From Deltaproteobacteria bacterium (GTDB lineage Bacteria > Myxococcota_A > Polyangia > DRWM01 > JAAZOP01), in the NCBI GenBank assembly GCA_016218765.1, contig JACRCZ010000108.1, positions 1 through 51,787 on the forward strand: a DNA stretch of 51,787 nt, given 5' to 3'. The notes below the pieces were generated by a model. That model was not told the origin of the DNA. It worked only from the letters and a program-made list of their open reading frames with translations, and made no database searches. A program made the position numbers and the translations under genes. Within the stretch, counting starts at the first letter, position 1. Each line of letters starts with the position of its first letter. Positions 7,421 through 17,777 of this stretch are shown here, piece by piece.

Positions 7421-9340
7421 CTAGTCATGGATGCCCAGCTTGGCGAGCTTCTTGTGCAGGCCCTCGCGACTGATGCCCAGCTTCTTGGCCGCGGCGGTGC
7501 GGTTGCCGCCGGTTTCCTCCAGGGTGCGGCGCAGGATCCAGCGTTCGACGTCGTCCATCATCTCGTGCAGCGAGCTGCCCTGCGGGGCGATTTCGCCGAC
7601 CAGCGCGTCGACGCGTCGGACGCGGGACGAGATGTGCTCGGGCCGGATTTCGTCGCCGGGCTCGATCTGGATCACGAGGCGCTGCACCTCGTTCTCCAGC
7701 TCGCGGACGTTTCCCGGCCAGTCGTGGTGGCGCAGGCTCTCCATCGCGGCGGCGCTGATGCCGCGGACCTCCTTGCCGAACTCGCGGCCGTACTTGCGCA
7801 GGAAGAAGTCGACGAGGAGGGGGATGTCGTCCTTGCGCTCGCGCAGGGGCGGGACGCGGATGGGGAAGACGCGGAGCCGGTAGTAGAGGTCCTCGCGGAA
7901 GGACCCGTTCTTGACGCACTCCTCGAGCTTGCGGTTGGTGGCGGCGACGACGCGGACGTCGACGCGGCGGGCCTGGGTGCCGCCGAGCGGCCGGAACTCG
8001 CCGTCCTGGAGGGCGCGCAGGAGCTTGCCCTGCAGGGCCACGGGCATTTCGGAGACCTCGTCCAGGAACAGGGTGCCGCCGTCGGCGATCTCGAACAGGC
8101 CCTTCTTGTCGTGGTCGGCGCCGGTGAAGGCGCCGCGTTTGTGTCCGAAGAGCTCGCTCTCCAGCAGGTTCTCGGGCAGGGCGGCGCAGTTCTGGGCCAC
8201 GAACAGCTTGTCGCGGCGGCGGGACTGGTAGTGCACGGCCGAGGCGACGAGCTCCTTGCCGGTGCCGGTCTCGCCCTCGATGAGCACGGTGACGCGGGTG
8301 TCCACGACCTTCTCGATCTGGCGGGACACCTCGTTCATCGGCGCGCTCTTGCCGATGATCCCGCGGAGCTGGCGTCGTTCCTCGCGTCCCTTGAGGTAGC
8401 GGTTCTCCTTGGCGAGCTGCTTCTCGGCCTCGTCGAGGCGTTTGTAGAGGCGGGCGTTCTGGATGGCGAGGGAGGCCTGGGAGGCGACGATGATCAGCAG
8501 CTCGAGGTCCTGCTGGCCGAACATGCCGGCGGAGGCGCGGTTGTCGACCTGCAGCACGCCCAGGATGTGTTCCTCGCCGCGCCACAGCGGCACGGCCATG
8601 GTGGAGAGGATGCGGGCCCCGAGCATCGACTGGGTCTTCCATTCGGCGTCGAGCGCGTTGGCCACCAGCAGCGCGGCCCGCTCGGCCAGCACCCGGCGGA
8701 AGACCGTGTGGGAGACGGGAATATCCTCGTCCGCCTCGGGGTTGTCCCGCACCTGGCGGTGGACGGGGACGAACTTGCCGGTGGCGGCGTCGTCCTGGCT
8801 GAGGACGACGACGAGGTGCGTGGCGCGGTCGAGCAGGCTGAACACGGCGCGAGCGGTGGCGCGGAGCACGGCGTCCAGGTCGAGGTCCCAGGACAGCTCC
8901 TGGAGGACCTTGTACAGCCGCGCCACCTGATCGGGCTGGCGCTCCAGCCGGCCGCGGAACTCGCCGAGGTCGCGGAGGCGGGCGACGGCGACCACCTGTC
9001 CGGCGGTGTCCGATTCCACGGTCTGGAACGCGATGGTGACGGGGGACGAGGGTGGTCCGAGCAGGATGCGGTCGCCGGTGACGAGCAGCACGCGGAACTC
9101 GCGCGACTCGTCCAGCGGCATGCGTTCGTCGCCGCGCGCGATGCTGGAGCCGTTCGTACTGCGGAGGTCCTCGAAGAGGTAGCCGTCGGCGGTGAGCCGG
9201 ATCACGGCGTGGTGCGAGGAGACGTGGGCGTCCTTGAGGGCCAGGTCGTTGTCCGAGGCGCGGCCGATGCTGAGGCTGGGGCCCTCGCAGGGGACCGTTC
9301 GTCCAGCCTCCGCGCCGGTCAGCAGCTCGAGGCGGAACAT
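7421..9340 (-). CDS. FHA-GAF-sigma54 activator (bacterial enhancer-binding protein)
   Basis: A 639-residue protein. The FHA domain (about 1-105) has SIGRASDNDLALKD and the SSHH and STNGS motifs that bind phosphothreonine. A GAF domain follows (about 160-330), then a sigma54 AAA+ domain with Walker A GETGTGKE (356-363), GAFTGA (403-408, contact with sigma54-RNA polymerase) and Walker B-type GGTLFLDE. A Fis-type helix-turn-helix lies at the C-terminus (NRTAAAKKLGISREGLHKKL). This architecture, in which kinase phosphorylation is read by FHA to switch on sigma54 promoters, is characteristic of Myxococcota. It starts 10 bp after the stop of the HEAT-like lipoprotein gene, so both are probably on one transcript. 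No strong ribosome site precedes it, consistent with coupling. No -24/-12 target was spotted nearby. Confidence 0.95.
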   Translation of the reverse strand: MFRLELLTGAEAGRTVPCEGPSLSIGRASDNDLALKDAHVSSHHAVIRLTADGYLFEDLRSTNGSSIARGDERMPLDESREFRVLLVTGDRILLGPPSSPVTIAFQTVESDTAGQVVAVARLRDLGEFRGRLERQPDQVARLYKVLQELSWDLDLDAVLRATARAVFSLLDRATHLVVVLSQDDAATGKFVPVHRQVRDNPEADEDIPVSHTVFRRVLAERAALLVANALDAEWKTQSMLGARILSTMAVPLWRGEEHILGVLQVDNRASAGMFGQQDLELLIIVASQASLAIQNARLYKRLDEAEKQLAKENRYLKGREERRQLRGIIGKSAPMNEVSRQIEKVVDTRVTVLIEGETGTGKELVASAVHYQSRRRDKLFVAQNCAALPENLLESELFGHKRGAFTGADHDKKGLFEIADGGTLFLDEVSEMPVALQGKLLRALQDGEFRPLGGTQARRVDVRVVAATNRKLEECVKNGSFREDLYYRLRVFPIRVPPLRERKDDIPLLVDFFLRKYGREFGKEVRGISAAAMESLRHHDWPGNVRELENEVQRLVIQIEPGDEIRPEHISSRVRRVDALVGEIAPQGSSLHEMMDDVERWILRRTLEETGGNRTAAAKKLGISREGLHKKLAKLGIHD

Positions 9341-9350
9341 GGCCCGCGGT

Positions 9351-12300
9351 TCAGCGGCTGGCGAGGAGCATGTAGTAGAGGGCGTCGACGTCCGGGACCT
9401 GCGTGTCGCGGATCGGCTGCGTGTTCCAGTACTGTGCGAAGAGCCGGACGCGCTCGCAGCCCAGGAGCTCGCAGGGGCCATCCTGTCCTGGCGGGCAGCA
9501 CTTGGGCCGGATCTTCTGCAGCGCGAAGGTCACCGGCGGCAGGAAGCGGGCGTCGGAGTCGACCGTGAGGAGCAGGTCGGCCACGGCCGCCTCGGCCTTC
9601 GGCCGATCCTGGTCCGCCAGGGCGGCCAGGAGGTAGACGGCGCGCACGCGCTTGTTGAGGTCGAGCGGCGTCATGCCGCGGGCCGACTCGAGGGTGGTGA
9701 AGACGGGGGCGCAGATCGAGGCGGCGAGGGTGTCGCGCTTTTCCTGGCACACCTCGGGATTCTCCGGGTCCTCGGTGCAGCCCAGCGCCTCGATCGTCAT
9801 GCCGCGGCACGAGGGGTTGACGAAGGTCGCGCCCTCGCGATCGGCGCCGGCCAGGGCGGCAGCGGCGAGGCAGGCCATGTCGTAGGCGCCGGCGTAGCAC
9901 TTGCTTTCGACGGCGAGGAGCGCGTCGCGCATCTCGCCGACGCCGACGAGGTCCTGGCGCATGAGCATGATGGCGTAGCCCTGGGACTGTTCCATGAGGG
10001 GTCCGGTGGCGCCGCCTTCGATGGTGATCTTCATCTGGTTGCCGAGCTTGCCGCCGTCCTTGGCGCACTCGGTGGCGGTGTCGTCGCCTTCGGGCCGGCA
10101 GGAGTCCATGAAGGTCTTGCGCAGGTCGGAGAAGTCGCGCGGCTCGCGGGTGACCCAGCCGTCGTGCCAGTACCAGGGCATCGTCACGTAGTCCGGCGCG
10201 ACGACGTCCTCGGGTTTCTTGGCGGTGGTCTTGGCGATCGCGTCGTCCTCTTCCTCCGGGCGCTTGAACACGGGGAAGTCGAGCTGCACCTTGGCCAGCT
10301 CGGCGACGAGCTGGTCGAACTTGCGGAACTGGTCCTCGTCCTGGTCCGTGCCGAATGTCTTCGTGAACGCCATGAGCTCGGGCAGGGTCATGAGGGCGTT
10401 GAGCTTGTCGAAGGTGACGCCGTCGGGGGCCGGGACGCCGGCGGCCGAGCGGAGCTTGACGTACATGGTGGCGGCCAGGGTGCGTCCGGCGATGTGCTGG
10501 CAGATCGGCCCGATGGGCTCGCGGCCGCGCAGCCACGGGTACTTGTCGTAGCAGCCCCAGAGGGTGGGCAGCTTCTGCTCGACGTACTCGGGCGTGAAGC
10601 GCAGGTCGACGCAGTAGAGGTACTCGTCGTCCGCGTCGCGGACGGCCTCGCACTGTTCCTTGGTGAGGCCCAGCTCCGCGGCGGGGGTCTTCTGCTGCTC
10701 GATCGCGACGCAGTACTGGAACTCGTCCTCGTGCAGCTTCCGCATCGTGCTCCAGCAGCGTTCCTCGCTGATCGCCAGCTTCGGGATGTCCTGGGTCGCC
10801 ATTTCCTCGCGGTAGAGCGAGGCCCACGGCTCGACCCACTTCTTGCAGTAGGCGATCTTGTCGGGGTCGCGCATCTCCTTGTTCCACTTGGCGCGGTCCT
10901 TGCGGTCCTCCTGTTCGAACATGACGCAGCGGGCGAGCGGGTCGCGGTAGGTGTCGAAGGTGAAGAGGGGCGACTTGGCCGGCATGGCGGACATCCAGTC
11001 TTCCGGGACGGCGGTCGCCTCGGCGGCGGCCTGCCCCTCGACGGGGCGAGCGAAGGGCGGGTAGAGCTGGAAGGCCGGGTCGCTGTCGGTGGTCTTCTCG
11101 AGGGCGAGGATGTACTGGACGTCGCCGGTGTAGAACTCGTAGAGGTCGCGATAGGTGTCGGCGTCGCGCAGCACGTCGCCGTGGCGGAAGACCGCGAAGA
11201 AGGCGCGGGCGGCCATGGCGCGGAAGGTGGTGACGTCCATGTTGAGCATGAAGTATTTTTCCTGGAGGATGGTGGCGTTGCCGTTTTCGTTGGTGAGGGC
11301 GCTGGCGGCCATCATCTGCATCAGGAAGTTCATGACGGCGGGGGTGGGGCGCTGGAAGTTCTGGATGGCGTCGATCAGCCCTGGGATGGCGGGCTGGGCC
11401 ATCATCGGCATGCCTTCCGGCGTGAACGGCTGCTTGAAGCGCAGGACCATCTGGGGGAAGGCCTTGAGGGGCGTGACGGCAAAGCCCATGAGGGTATCGA
11501 GGGCGAACTGGGTGATGCGGAGGACCTGGTGCAGGGTCTCGTCGTTCGTGCCGGACACGCCGAGGAGGGCGAGGTAGCGGGCGGCGGAGACGGAGCGCCA
11601 GAGCATGAGGTTGACCTTCTGGTACTGCGGGGTGCTGTCGAAGTCCGCGAGCGCCAGGAGCTCGTTCTGCACGTCGGTGAACACGCCCTTAACCAGGGGC
11701 TGGCAGGCCTCGCGATCGTCGGCCTCGGCCTCCGGCTTGGAGAGCACGGCGACGAGATCGATCGTCACCTGCCGCGCCTCGGGCCCGAACTTCGTGCTTT
11801 CGGAGGCCCGCAGCGTCTTGAGCTGTTCGTACAGCGGCTGCACGTCCTCCGCCAGCTTCGGCTCCTCGGGCTCCGGCGCGGCCGCGGCCGGGGCCGCCGC
11901 CGCCGTGCCCTGCGCCTCGGCGCTCGCCGCGCGGGAGCTCATGAAGTCGTCGAAGAGGCCGACGATGGTCTCGTGGAGCTTCTTGGCCTCCTTGACCTTG
12001 GCCACCCAGCGGTCCATGAGCGCGACCTCGGTCTGGAGCGCGGCGATTGCCAGGCCGACCTTCGAGGTGCGGTCGGGCGGCGTGCCGTTCTGGACGGGCC
12101 CGACGATGTCGACGAGCATGCTGCCGAACTTCTCCCAGATGACCTCGTAGTTGAAGCCCCACTGGAAGCCCGAGCCCGGGCGGTCGGGGTCGGCGCCGCG
12201 GTTGCATGCCGCCTTGGCCGGCGTCCACCCCTTGTCGCGGTACTCGCGGAGCGCCGTCTCCTTCTCCGCGCACGAGCTGCTGAGCGTCGTGCCGCAGGGC

Positions 12301-13340
12301 AGGCGGAGCAGATCGAGGCGATCGTTCTTGCCGATGGTGGAGAGGTCCGGCAGCTCCTGCGCCACCGCCTCGTCCATGTCGACGTTGAGCATCCGCAACA
12401 GCTCCTCGATCACGGTGTTGCGGTTGTCGTCGGAGAGCGCGGCCAGGTGCACCACGGCGCGGCGCACGTAGGGGTAGAGGAAGAAGTCGCCCTGCAGGAA
12501 CAGACCCTCGACCAGCGCCGGGGTCACCTGCTTGACGAACTCGGGTCCGAGGAACGGGGCGACCTTGTCGATCGCGTCCGCGGCGGCGCGGTTGAGGTAG
12601 AAGTCCTGGAAGTAGAAGGACTCGCGCAGGGCGTCGAGCAGGACGGGGACGCCGGCGCCCTGGGCGCTCTTGCCGACCTCGCTCCCCAGGAGCTTCGCCG
12701 CGCCCTCGATGCACGACAGCAGGAGCTGTTCCTGGTCGGCGACCGGGCTCTTCTGCCCCTGCATGCGGATCGCGCGCTCCTTGCACCCCCAGCTCGCGCG
12801 GACGGCGGCCGAGACGTCGCGGATCTTGGCCATGGCGGACTCGATCATCGCGCCGTCCAGCAGCGGCTCGCCGCCGCCCGGCGGCTTCATCATGCCGGCC
12901 AGGGTGTCGACGATCAGCGAGGCCTGAGCGGGGTCGTCGCCCTTGTCCTTGAAGGCGTCGAGGACCGGGAGGAAGACGTCGTTCAAGACTTTCTGGCGCA
13001 GCGAGGCGCTCTTGGTGTAGCCGATGGTCCGGGTGAGGATCGAGATGATCCGCGTCTGCACCAGCGGGTTGCCTTCGGCGCGCTTGAACGCGCCGACGAG
13101 GCCGTCGGTCGCGCGCGACGCGTAGTCGCCCACGGCGGAGGCCTGCGCCTTCTCGTCGTTGCCCTGGAGGCGCTCGTCGAGCATCTTGCGCAGCTTCTCC
13201 AGCGCGTTCTCGGTCTCGATCGGATCCTCGAGCAGGGTCGCCAGGTACGCGGGATCACCTTCGTCGGCGCAGCCGCCCAGGACGGCCACCGCCAGCAACG
13301 CCCAGATCCCCCGTCCACGCCCGATCGCCGATGCACCCAT
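9351..13340 (-). CDS. Large HEAT/ARM-like repeat lipoprotein
   Basis: A 1329-residue protein. The start at 13340 is supported by GAGGAGGG just upstream and by a signal peptide ending in VLGGC (lipobox, Cys about 24). The body is a helical solenoid: many Leu/Ala/Asp-rich helices and phrases such as [17 protein letters not shown] and [19 protein letters not shown] resemble HEAT/armadillo repeats. A central Ala/Pro-rich low-complexity linker (about residues 480-495) and many Cys residues in the C-terminal third are visible. No catalytic motif is recognised. It is co-transcribed with the FHA-sigma54 activator from a near-consensus promoter. A scaffold or envelope-monitoring role would fit but is not shown. 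Confidence 0.82.
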   Translation of the reverse strand: MGASAIGRGRGIWALLAVAVLGGCADEGDPAYLATLLEDPIETENALEKLRKMLDERLQGNDEKAQASAVGDYASRATDGLVGAFKRAEGNPLVQTRIISILTRTIGYTKSASLRQKVLNDVFLPVLDAFKDKGDDPAQASLIVDTLAGMMKPPGGGEPLLDGAMIESAMAKIRDVSAAVRASWGCKERAIRMQGQKSPVADQEQLLLSCIEGAAKLLGSEVGKSAQGAGVPVLLDALRESFYFQDFYLNRAAADAIDKVAPFLGPEFVKQVTPALVEGLFLQGDFFLYPYVRRAVVHLAALSDDNRNTVIEELLRMLNVDMDEAVAQELPDLSTIGKNDRLDLLRLPCGTTLSSSCAEKETALREYRDKGWTPAKAACNRGADPDRPGSGFQWGFNYEVIWEKFGSMLVDIVGPVQNGTPPDRTSKVGLAIAALQTEVALMDRWVAKVKEAKKLHETIVGLFDDFMSSRAASAEAQGTAAAAPAAAAPEPEEPKLAEDVQPLYEQLKTLRASESTKFGPEARQVTIDLVAVLSKPEAEADDREACQPLVKGVFTDVQNELLALADFDSTPQYQKVNLMLWRSVSAARYLALLGVSGTNDETLHQVLRITQFALDTLMGFAVTPLKAFPQMVLRFKQPFTPEGMPMMAQPAIPGLIDAIQNFQRPTPAVMNFLMQMMAASALTNENGNATILQEKYFMLNMDVTTFRAMAARAFFAVFRHGDVLRDADTYRDLYEFYTGDVQYILALEKTTDSDPAFQLYPPFARPVEGQAAAEATAVPEDWMSAMPAKSPLFTFDTYRDPLARCVMFEQEDRKDRAKWNKEMRDPDKIAYCKKWVEPWASLYREEMATQDIPKLAISEERCWSTMRKLHEDEFQYCVAIEQQKTPAAELGLTKEQCEAVRDADDEYLYCVDLRFTPEYVEQKLPTLWGCYDKYPWLRGREPIGPICQHIAGRTLAATMYVKLRSAAGVPAPDGVTFDKLNALMTLPELMAFTKTFGTDQDEDQFRKFDQLVAELAKVQLDFPVFKRPEEEDDAIAKTTAKKPEDVVAPDYVTMPWYWHDGWVTREPRDFSDLRKTFMDSCRPEGDDTATECAKDGGKLGNQMKITIEGGATGPLMEQSQGYAIMLMRQDLVGVGEMRDALLAVESKCYAGAYDMACLAAAALAGADREGATFVNPSCRGMTIEALGCTEDPENPEVCQEKRDTLAASICAPVFTTLESARGMTPLDLNKRVRAVYLLAALADQDRPKAEAAVADLLLTVDSDARFLPPVTFALQKIRPKCCPPGQDGPCELLGCERVRLFAQYWNTQPIRDTQVPDVDALYYMLLASR

Positions 13341-13414
13341 TTGGACCCTCCTCGGTGCGCGAAGAACCCGGACTGTCGAGGTCCCGGTCCCGCAGCCCTC
13401 GCCGAAGCGGGGAG

Positions 13415-13444
13415 ACTGTAGAGGAGTGTTTCCGCGGGTGTCAA
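13415..13444 (-). promoter_or_regulatory. Sigma70-type promoter of the HEAT lipoprotein/FHA activator unit
   Basis: On the minus strand a perfect TTGACA (13439-13444) and TACAGT (13415-13420) are separated by 18 bp. Transcription would start near 13408, about 68 nt before the ATG at 13340, leaving room for its GGAGG site. It lies in the divergent gap with thiC. Confidence 0.6.
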
Positions 13445-13533
13445 GGTGTCTCACCGGTTGGCAGGGGGAAAGGCGTGTGGTAGGGGACTCGGGCGCGCGG
13501 CGCAAGCCGGGCGGGGGGAGGAGGAGCGGGACG

Positions 13534-14871
13534 GTGACGATCCGGGATTGGGCGCGCTGCCGGGAGGCGCGGGTGACGACGCAGCTGGACGCGGCCCGGG
13601 GGGGCGTGACGACCGAGGAGGTCGCGTTCGCGGCCGAGCGGGAGGGTGTCGCGGCGGAGCGGCTGCGCGAGCTGGTGGCGGCGGGGCGCGCCATCGTGCC
13701 CGCCAACGTGCGACACGCGAGCCTGGAGCCGGCGGCGATCGGGTCGGAGCTGCGCTGCAAGATCAACGCGAACATCGGCAGCTCCTCGGCGGCGTCGGAC
13801 ATCGCGGCGGAGCTGGCCAAGCTGCAGTTGTCGGTCGAGCTGGGCGCGGACGCGGTGATGGACCTGTCGACGGGCGGCGACATCGATGCGATCCGCCGCG
13901 CGATCGTCGAGCGCTCGCCGGTGCCGGTGGGCTCGGTTCCCGTCTACAACGCCCTGGCCTCGCAGCCCGATCTCTCGCGACTGTCGGCCGGCGACTTCCT
14001 GGGGGCGGTCGAGCGGCACGCGAGGGACGGGATTGATTTCGTGACGGTGCACGCGGGGCTGCTCCGCCGCCACCTGCCGCTGGTCCGGGACCGGGTGACG
14101 GGCATCGTGAGCCGCGGCGGCGCGATCATGGCGCAGTGGATGCTGGTGCACGAGGCGGAGAACCCGTTCTACGCGCGTTTCGACGAGCTGCTGGAGCTGT
14201 GCCGGGGCTTCGACCTGTCGCTGTCGCTGGGAGACGGGCTGCGCCCCGGCTCGGGCGCCGACGCCAACGACGCGGCGCAGTTCGGCGAGCTGGAGGTCCT
14301 GGGCGAGCTGGTGCGCCGCGCGCGGGAGCGCGGGGTCCAGGCGATGGTCGAGGGTCCGGGGCACGTGCCGTTGCACCTCATCCCGGAGAACGTGGAGCGG
14401 GAGCGGAACGTCTGCGACGGCGCGCCGTTCTACGTGCTCGGACCTCTGGTGACCGACGTCGCCGCCGGATACGACCACATTGCCAGCGCGATCGGCGGGG
14501 CGCTGGCCGCGCTCCACGGCGTCGCCATGCTGTGCTACGTGACGCCCCGCGAGCACCTGGGCCTGCCCGACCTGGAGGACGTGCGCGCCGGGGTGGTGGC
14601 CCACCGCATCGCCGCCCACGCCGCCGACGTCGCGCTGGACCGGCCCGGGGCCCGCGCGCGGGATCTGGCCATGTCCCGCGCCCGCTACCGCTTCGACTGG
14701 AACGAGATGTTCCGCCTGGCGCTCGACCCGGCCACCGCCCGGCGGCTGCGGGCCGAGCGCCAGTCCGGCTGCGAGCTGCCCGACGACTGCTGTTCCATGT
14801 GCGGGCCGCAGTTCTGCGCCATGAAGCTCTCCCGCGAGCTGGAGAAGCCGGGTTCCCGCCGGAGCGGTTGA
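13534..14871 (+). CDS. thiC: Phosphomethylpyrimidine synthase ThiC
   Basis: A 445-residue protein starting with GTG after GGAGGAGGAG. ThiC is a non-canonical radical SAM enzyme that converts aminoimidazole ribotide to HMP-P in thiamine biosynthesis. Family landmarks are [38 protein letters not shown] and the C-terminal cluster motif C420-x2-C423-x4-C428 (CSMCGPQFC). The length matches the short bacterial form. The gene stands alone, with no other thi gene in the window. No TPP riboswitch core (CTGAGA/ACCTGA-type elements) is visible in the 190-bp leader. Its TGA stop is embedded in the -35 box of the downstream tRNA promoter. Confidence 0.97.
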   Translation: MTIRDWARCREARVTTQLDAARGGVTTEEVAFAAEREGVAAERLRELVAAGRAIVPANVRHASLEPAAIGSELRCKINANIGSSSAASDIAAELAKLQLSVELGADAVMDLSTGGDIDAIRRAIVERSPVPVGSVPVYNALASQPDLSRLSAGDFLGAVERHARDGIDFVTVHAGLLRRHLPLVRDRVTGIVSRGGAIMAQWMLVHEAENPFYARFDELLELCRGFDLSLSLGDGLRPGSGADANDAAQFGELEVLGELVRRARERGVQAMVEGPGHVPLHLIPENVERERNVCDGAPFYVLGPLVTDVAAGYDHIASAIGGALAALHGVAMLCYVTPREHLGLPDLEDVRAGVVAHRIAAHAADVALDRPGARARDLAMSRARYRFDWNEMFRLALDPATARRLRAERQSGCELPDDCCSMCGPQFCAMKLSRELEKPGSRRSG

Positions 14872-14897
14872 CACTCCGGCGGGCGCGATGCTAGGAA
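14868..14897 (+). promoter_or_regulatory. Putative promoter of tRNA-Cys
   Basis: TTGACA (14868-14873), 18 bp, then TAGGAA (14892-14897). The -35 box contains the thiC stop codon. The start site would fall about 40 nt before the tRNA. Confidence 0.45.
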
Positions 14898-14943
14898 GCC
14901 TCCCGGCCGCGCCGGCCCACCGCCGGCGGCGGGGCGAGGCGAC

Positions 14944-15014
<71 letters not shown>

Positions 15015-15033
15015 CCGACAGAGCGGACTTCAC

Positions 15034-15612
15034 TCAATAGATGAGCTGTTCGCCGTCCGGGCCGTACGCCGGCATGTGCCGGTCGGGGAGGCCGGCGTCC
15101 GCGACGGGGGCCGTTCCGGCATCGATCGGCGTTCCGCCGGCGCGGATTCGATCCGCGAGCGGCTGGAGCTCGGGAGGCAGGGGAGCGCGAACCGGGCGCG
15201 GGTCGCCGTCGCACCGCTCCAGCGACTTGTCGAACTTGTCGTCGGTGCACTGCTCGGCCGGCACGCCGGCCTCGCCGCAGATCTTCTCCCGGGCGTAGCG
15301 CAGCACCTCTTCCCGCGTGCCGTGCGCCCGGTAGGTGCGCATCATGAGCGGCAGGCCGCTCAGCGGACCGCCGGCCGGGCCCCAGCCCGTGCGCAGCCCC
15401 ACGCGGCACGCCCGCAGGGTCGGGTCCTGGGTTCCCGGCGACACCCCGGCGGTCCAGCCCGTCGCCACGATTGGCGCCCCGTCGGGGAGGGTCGCGACGA
15501 CCCCGCCGTCGCGTTGCGGCGGAGCCTTGGCCTCCCCCTTCCTGCAGGCGACCGTCCCGCCGGAAACCGCCGCCGCGGCGACCAGCAACCAGGCGTCCCA
15601 GCGAACCATCAT
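15034..15612 (-). CDS. Small hypothetical lipoprotein
   Basis: A 192-residue protein beginning MMVRWDAWLL. GGAGGAGG lies a few bases upstream of the Met at 15612. The signal peptide ends in GTVAC (lipobox). The mature part has two Cys pairs (RACRVG, KICGEAG, EQCTDDK, ERCDGD) and no recognised domain. It converges with tRNA-Cys with only 19 bp between them. A minus-strand TATACT near 15642-15650 may be its -10 box, without a good -35. Confidence 0.7.
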   Translation of the reverse strand: MMVRWDAWLLVAAAAVSGGTVACRKGEAKAPPQRDGGVVATLPDGAPIVATGWTAGVSPGTQDPTLRACRVGLRTGWGPAGGPLSGLPLMMRTYRAHGTREEVLRYAREKICGEAGVPAEQCTDDKFDKSLERCDGDPRPVRAPLPPELQPLADRIRAGGTPIDAGTAPVADAGLPDRHMPAYGPDGEQLIY

Positions 15613-15730
15613 CCTGTCCTCCTCCGCCTCTCGGGTCCGGGAGTATAACACCCGCGGGGCGGAACTGTTCCGGGGGAAAAGACCGCCGAACATGGGCTGA
15701 CCAGCCGACCGGGTTGGATCCGAGGCGTGT

Positions 15731-15850
15731 GCGGGCAGGGAACAGGCAGCCGGCGACCGGCAACCGGCGATGATCATTGCCGGCTGCCGGTTGCCTGTGG
15801 TCTGTTGCCTGTTGTCGCCTGTTGCCGCGCACCGCCTGTTGTCGCGCACC
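15731..15850. repeat. Degenerate GGCAACAGGC repeat block with a hairpin
   Basis: Multiple short words (AACAGGC, ACCGGCA and, on the other strand, TGCCTGTTG) recur. CCGGCAACCGGC (15757-15768) faces GCCGGCTGCCGG (15779-15790), one mismatch in 12, around a 10-nt loop. Pairing continues outward for about five more bases. A smaller relative occurs at 17729-17760 after the acyl-CoA dehydrogenase stop. Confidence 0.75.
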
Positions 15851-15853
15851 CCC

Positions 15854-15882
15854 TGGACAACTTGGGCGGGGCACGGTAGGGT
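15854..15882 (+). promoter_or_regulatory. Putative promoter of the acyl-CoA dehydrogenase gene
   Basis: TGGACA (15854-15859), 17 bp, TAGGGT (15877-15882). The start site would be near 15889, immediately before the palindrome at 15892-15907. Confidence 0.45.
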
Positions 15883-15891
15883 CGGAGTCTG

Positions 15892-15907
15892 GTGAACGGC
15901 GGTTCAC
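15892..15907. promoter_or_regulatory. Palindromic operator candidate GTGAAC-N4-GTTCAC
   Basis: A perfect 6-bp inverted repeat with a 4-bp spacer lies over the expected transcription start and 20 bp before the ATG of a fatty-acid oxidation gene. Placement and form suit a TetR- or GntR-type acyl-CoA-responsive repressor. The local TetR gene (19564-20271) is a possible but unproven partner. Confidence 0.45.
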
Positions 15908-15927
15908 ATGAAAGAGGAGAACGCACC

Positions 15928-17718
15928 ATGAGCCAATACGAGAAGTTCCGGGCGCCGGGGCTGTCCTACCTGCTGGCGCCGTGCGGGTCCGTGCCGGTGT
16001 TCGGGCCCGAGTACTTCAACGAGGATCAGCGGATGATCCAGCAGACGGCGACGGACTTCATCGTCAAGGACGTGCAGCCGCACGACGCCGCGTTGGAGGC
16101 GAAGCAGGAAGGGGTGCTGCCCGGCCTGCTGCGCAAGGCGGGCGAGCTGGGGCTGCTGGCGGTCGACGTGCCCGAGGAGTACGGCGGGCTGGGGGGCGAC
16201 AAGACGACGTCGAACATCGTCGCCGAGTCGCTGGTCGGCCAGGGCTCGTTCATGGTCGGCCACGCGACGCACACCGGCATCGGCACGCTGCCGCTCGTGT
16301 ACTTCGGGACGGCGGCGCAGAAGGAGCAGTACCTGCCGCGGCTGGCGAGCGGCGAGCTGCTGGGCTACTACGCGCTGACGGAGGCGGGTTCGGGCTCCGA
16401 CGCGCTGGGCGCCAAGTGCCGCGCGGTGCTGAGCCCCGACGGCAAGGAGTGGATTCTCAACGGCGAGAAGCAGTTCATCACCAACGTCGGCTTTGCCGAC
16501 GTGGGGACGGTGTTCGCGAAGATCGACGGGGAGAAGTTCACCGGCTTCCTGGTGGAGCTCAAGGGTCCCGGCGTCTCGACGGGCGCCGAGGAGCACAAGA
16601 TGGGCATCCACGGCTCCTCGACGCGCTCGCTGATCTTCGAGGACGCGCGGATTCCGCGCGCGAACCTGCTGGGCAAGGAGGGCGAGGGCCACAAGATCGC
16701 CTTCAACATCCTGAACCTCGGCCGCCTCAAGCTGGGTCTCGCCTGCTCCGGCGGCTGCAAGTTCCTGATCCGGGAGTCCGCGCTGTACGCCAACCAGCGC
16801 AAGCAGTTCGGCATCCCGATCGCGAAGTTCCACGCGATCAAGGAGAAGCTCGCGCTGATGGCGGCGCGCACCTTCGCCGTGGAATCGATGGGCTACCGCA
16901 CCACCGGCGCCATTGACGCCATCGCGGCGTCGATCGACAAGAAGGCCCCCGACGGGCCGGACAAGGTGGTCAAGGCGATCGAGGAGTTCGCCGTCGAGGC
17001 TTCGATCCTCAAGGTGGCGGGTTCCGAGGCGCTGTGGTTCTGCGCGGACGAGGGCGTGCAGATCCACGGCGGGTACGGGTTCATCGCCGAGTACGCGGTC
17101 GAGCGGGCGTACCGCGACTGCCGGGTCAACCGCATCTTCGAGGGGACCAACGAGATCAACCGGATGCTCGTCCCGGGCACCATCCTCAAGCGGGCGATGA
17201 AGGGCCAGTTCGATCTGATGGGCGCGCTGGGGCGGATCGCCGAGGAGGCGAAGGACCCGGCGAAGCTCCCGTCCGCGGGCACCGGCCCGCTGGCCGAGGA
17301 GGCGCACGTCGTGGACCTGCTCAAGCGCGGCGTGCTTTTCGCGGCCAACCACGCGGTGAGCAAGCACATGGCCGACCTGCAGAAGCAGCAGATGCTGCTC
17401 CTGGCCATGGCGGACATGATGATGGAGGCCTACGCCGTCGATTCCTCCGTGGCCCGCGCCCGACAGATCGCGCTGGAGCAGGGCGAGGTCAAGGCGCGGA
17501 TCCCCGCGCTCCTGGCGCGGATCTACCTGGCCAACGCGGTACGCACGGTCCGCCAGCGGGCCGAGGATCTCCTGGTCAACGTCCTGGACGACGCCGAGCT
17601 GACCGAGGCGCTCGAAGGCATGCACCGGTTTCTCGGGCTCTACCGCATGAAGACCATCCCGGCCAAGGTCGCCGTCGCCGACCACCTGCTGGAGCGCGAG
17701 CGGTATACGCTGGCGTAG
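15928..17718 (+). CDS. Acyl-CoA dehydrogenase, long form with C-terminal extension
   Basis: A 596-residue FAD enzyme of fatty-acid beta-oxidation. The start at 15928 follows AAAGAGGAG. N-terminal, beta and C-terminal ACAD domains are visible: YYALTEAGSGSDALG binds flavin and substrate, QFGIPIAKFHAIKEKLA begins the helical domain, and GVQIHGGYGF leads to IFEGTNEINR. E405 of EGT is the expected catalytic base. About 180 residues follow this motif, as in very-long-chain/ACAD9-like and several bacterial FadE-type enzymes, rather than the usual short form of about 380 residues. Long-chain substrates are inferred. It is a single-gene unit with its own promoter and palindrome. Confidence 0.95.
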   Translation: MSQYEKFRAPGLSYLLAPCGSVPVFGPEYFNEDQRMIQQTATDFIVKDVQPHDAALEAKQEGVLPGLLRKAGELGLLAVDVPEEYGGLGGDKTTSNIVAESLVGQGSFMVGHATHTGIGTLPLVYFGTAAQKEQYLPRLASGELLGYYALTEAGSGSDALGAKCRAVLSPDGKEWILNGEKQFITNVGFADVGTVFAKIDGEKFTGFLVELKGPGVSTGAEEHKMGIHGSSTRSLIFEDARIPRANLLGKEGEGHKIAFNILNLGRLKLGLACSGGCKFLIRESALYANQRKQFGIPIAKFHAIKEKLALMAARTFAVESMGYRTTGAIDAIAASIDKKAPDGPDKVVKAIEEFAVEASILKVAGSEALWFCADEGVQIHGGYGFIAEYAVERAYRDCRVNRIFEGTNEINRMLVPGTILKRAMKGQFDLMGALGRIAEEAKDPAKLPSAGTGPLAEEAHVVDLLKRGVLFAANHAVSKHMADLQKQQMLLLAMADMMMEAYAVDSSVARARQIALEQGEVKARIPALLARIYLANAVRTVRQRAEDLLVNVLDDAELTEALEGMHRFLGLYRMKTIPAKVAVADHLLERERYTLA

Positions 17719-17728
17719 CGCGCGGGGC

Positions 17729-17760
17729 GCTCCGGGAACCGGCAACAGGCAGCCGTCGCG
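17729..17760. repeat. Short GGCAACAGGCAGC repeat remnant
   Basis: The block reads GGAACCGGCAACAGGCAGC, matching words in the block at 15731-15850. It follows the acyl-CoA dehydrogenase stop by about 10 bp. Confidence 0.6.
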
Positions 17761-17777
17761 GCCGTCGCGGTCAACCA

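Larger units (their letters stand above)
15613..15927. other. Divergent intergenic region with repeats and the acyl-CoA dehydrogenase promoter
   Basis: This 315-bp gap separates the small lipoprotein (minus) from the acyl-CoA dehydrogenase (plus). It holds the CAACAGGC/CCTGTTG repeat block at 15731-15850, an imperfect hairpin, and the promoter-operator at 15854-15907. No credible coding sequence is seen. Confidence 0.8.

Noticed and set aside
9192..13421. Plus-strand open frame of about 1409 codons
   Set aside because: Shadow of the HEAT-like lipoprotein on the opposite strand; Gly/Val/Leu/His repeats typical of reversed GC-rich codons and no motifs.
13341..13533. TPP riboswitch before thiC
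   Set aside because: No CTGAGA, ACCTGA or GATAATGCC-like core elements are visible; the gap contains the divergent promoter and the thiC ribosome site only.
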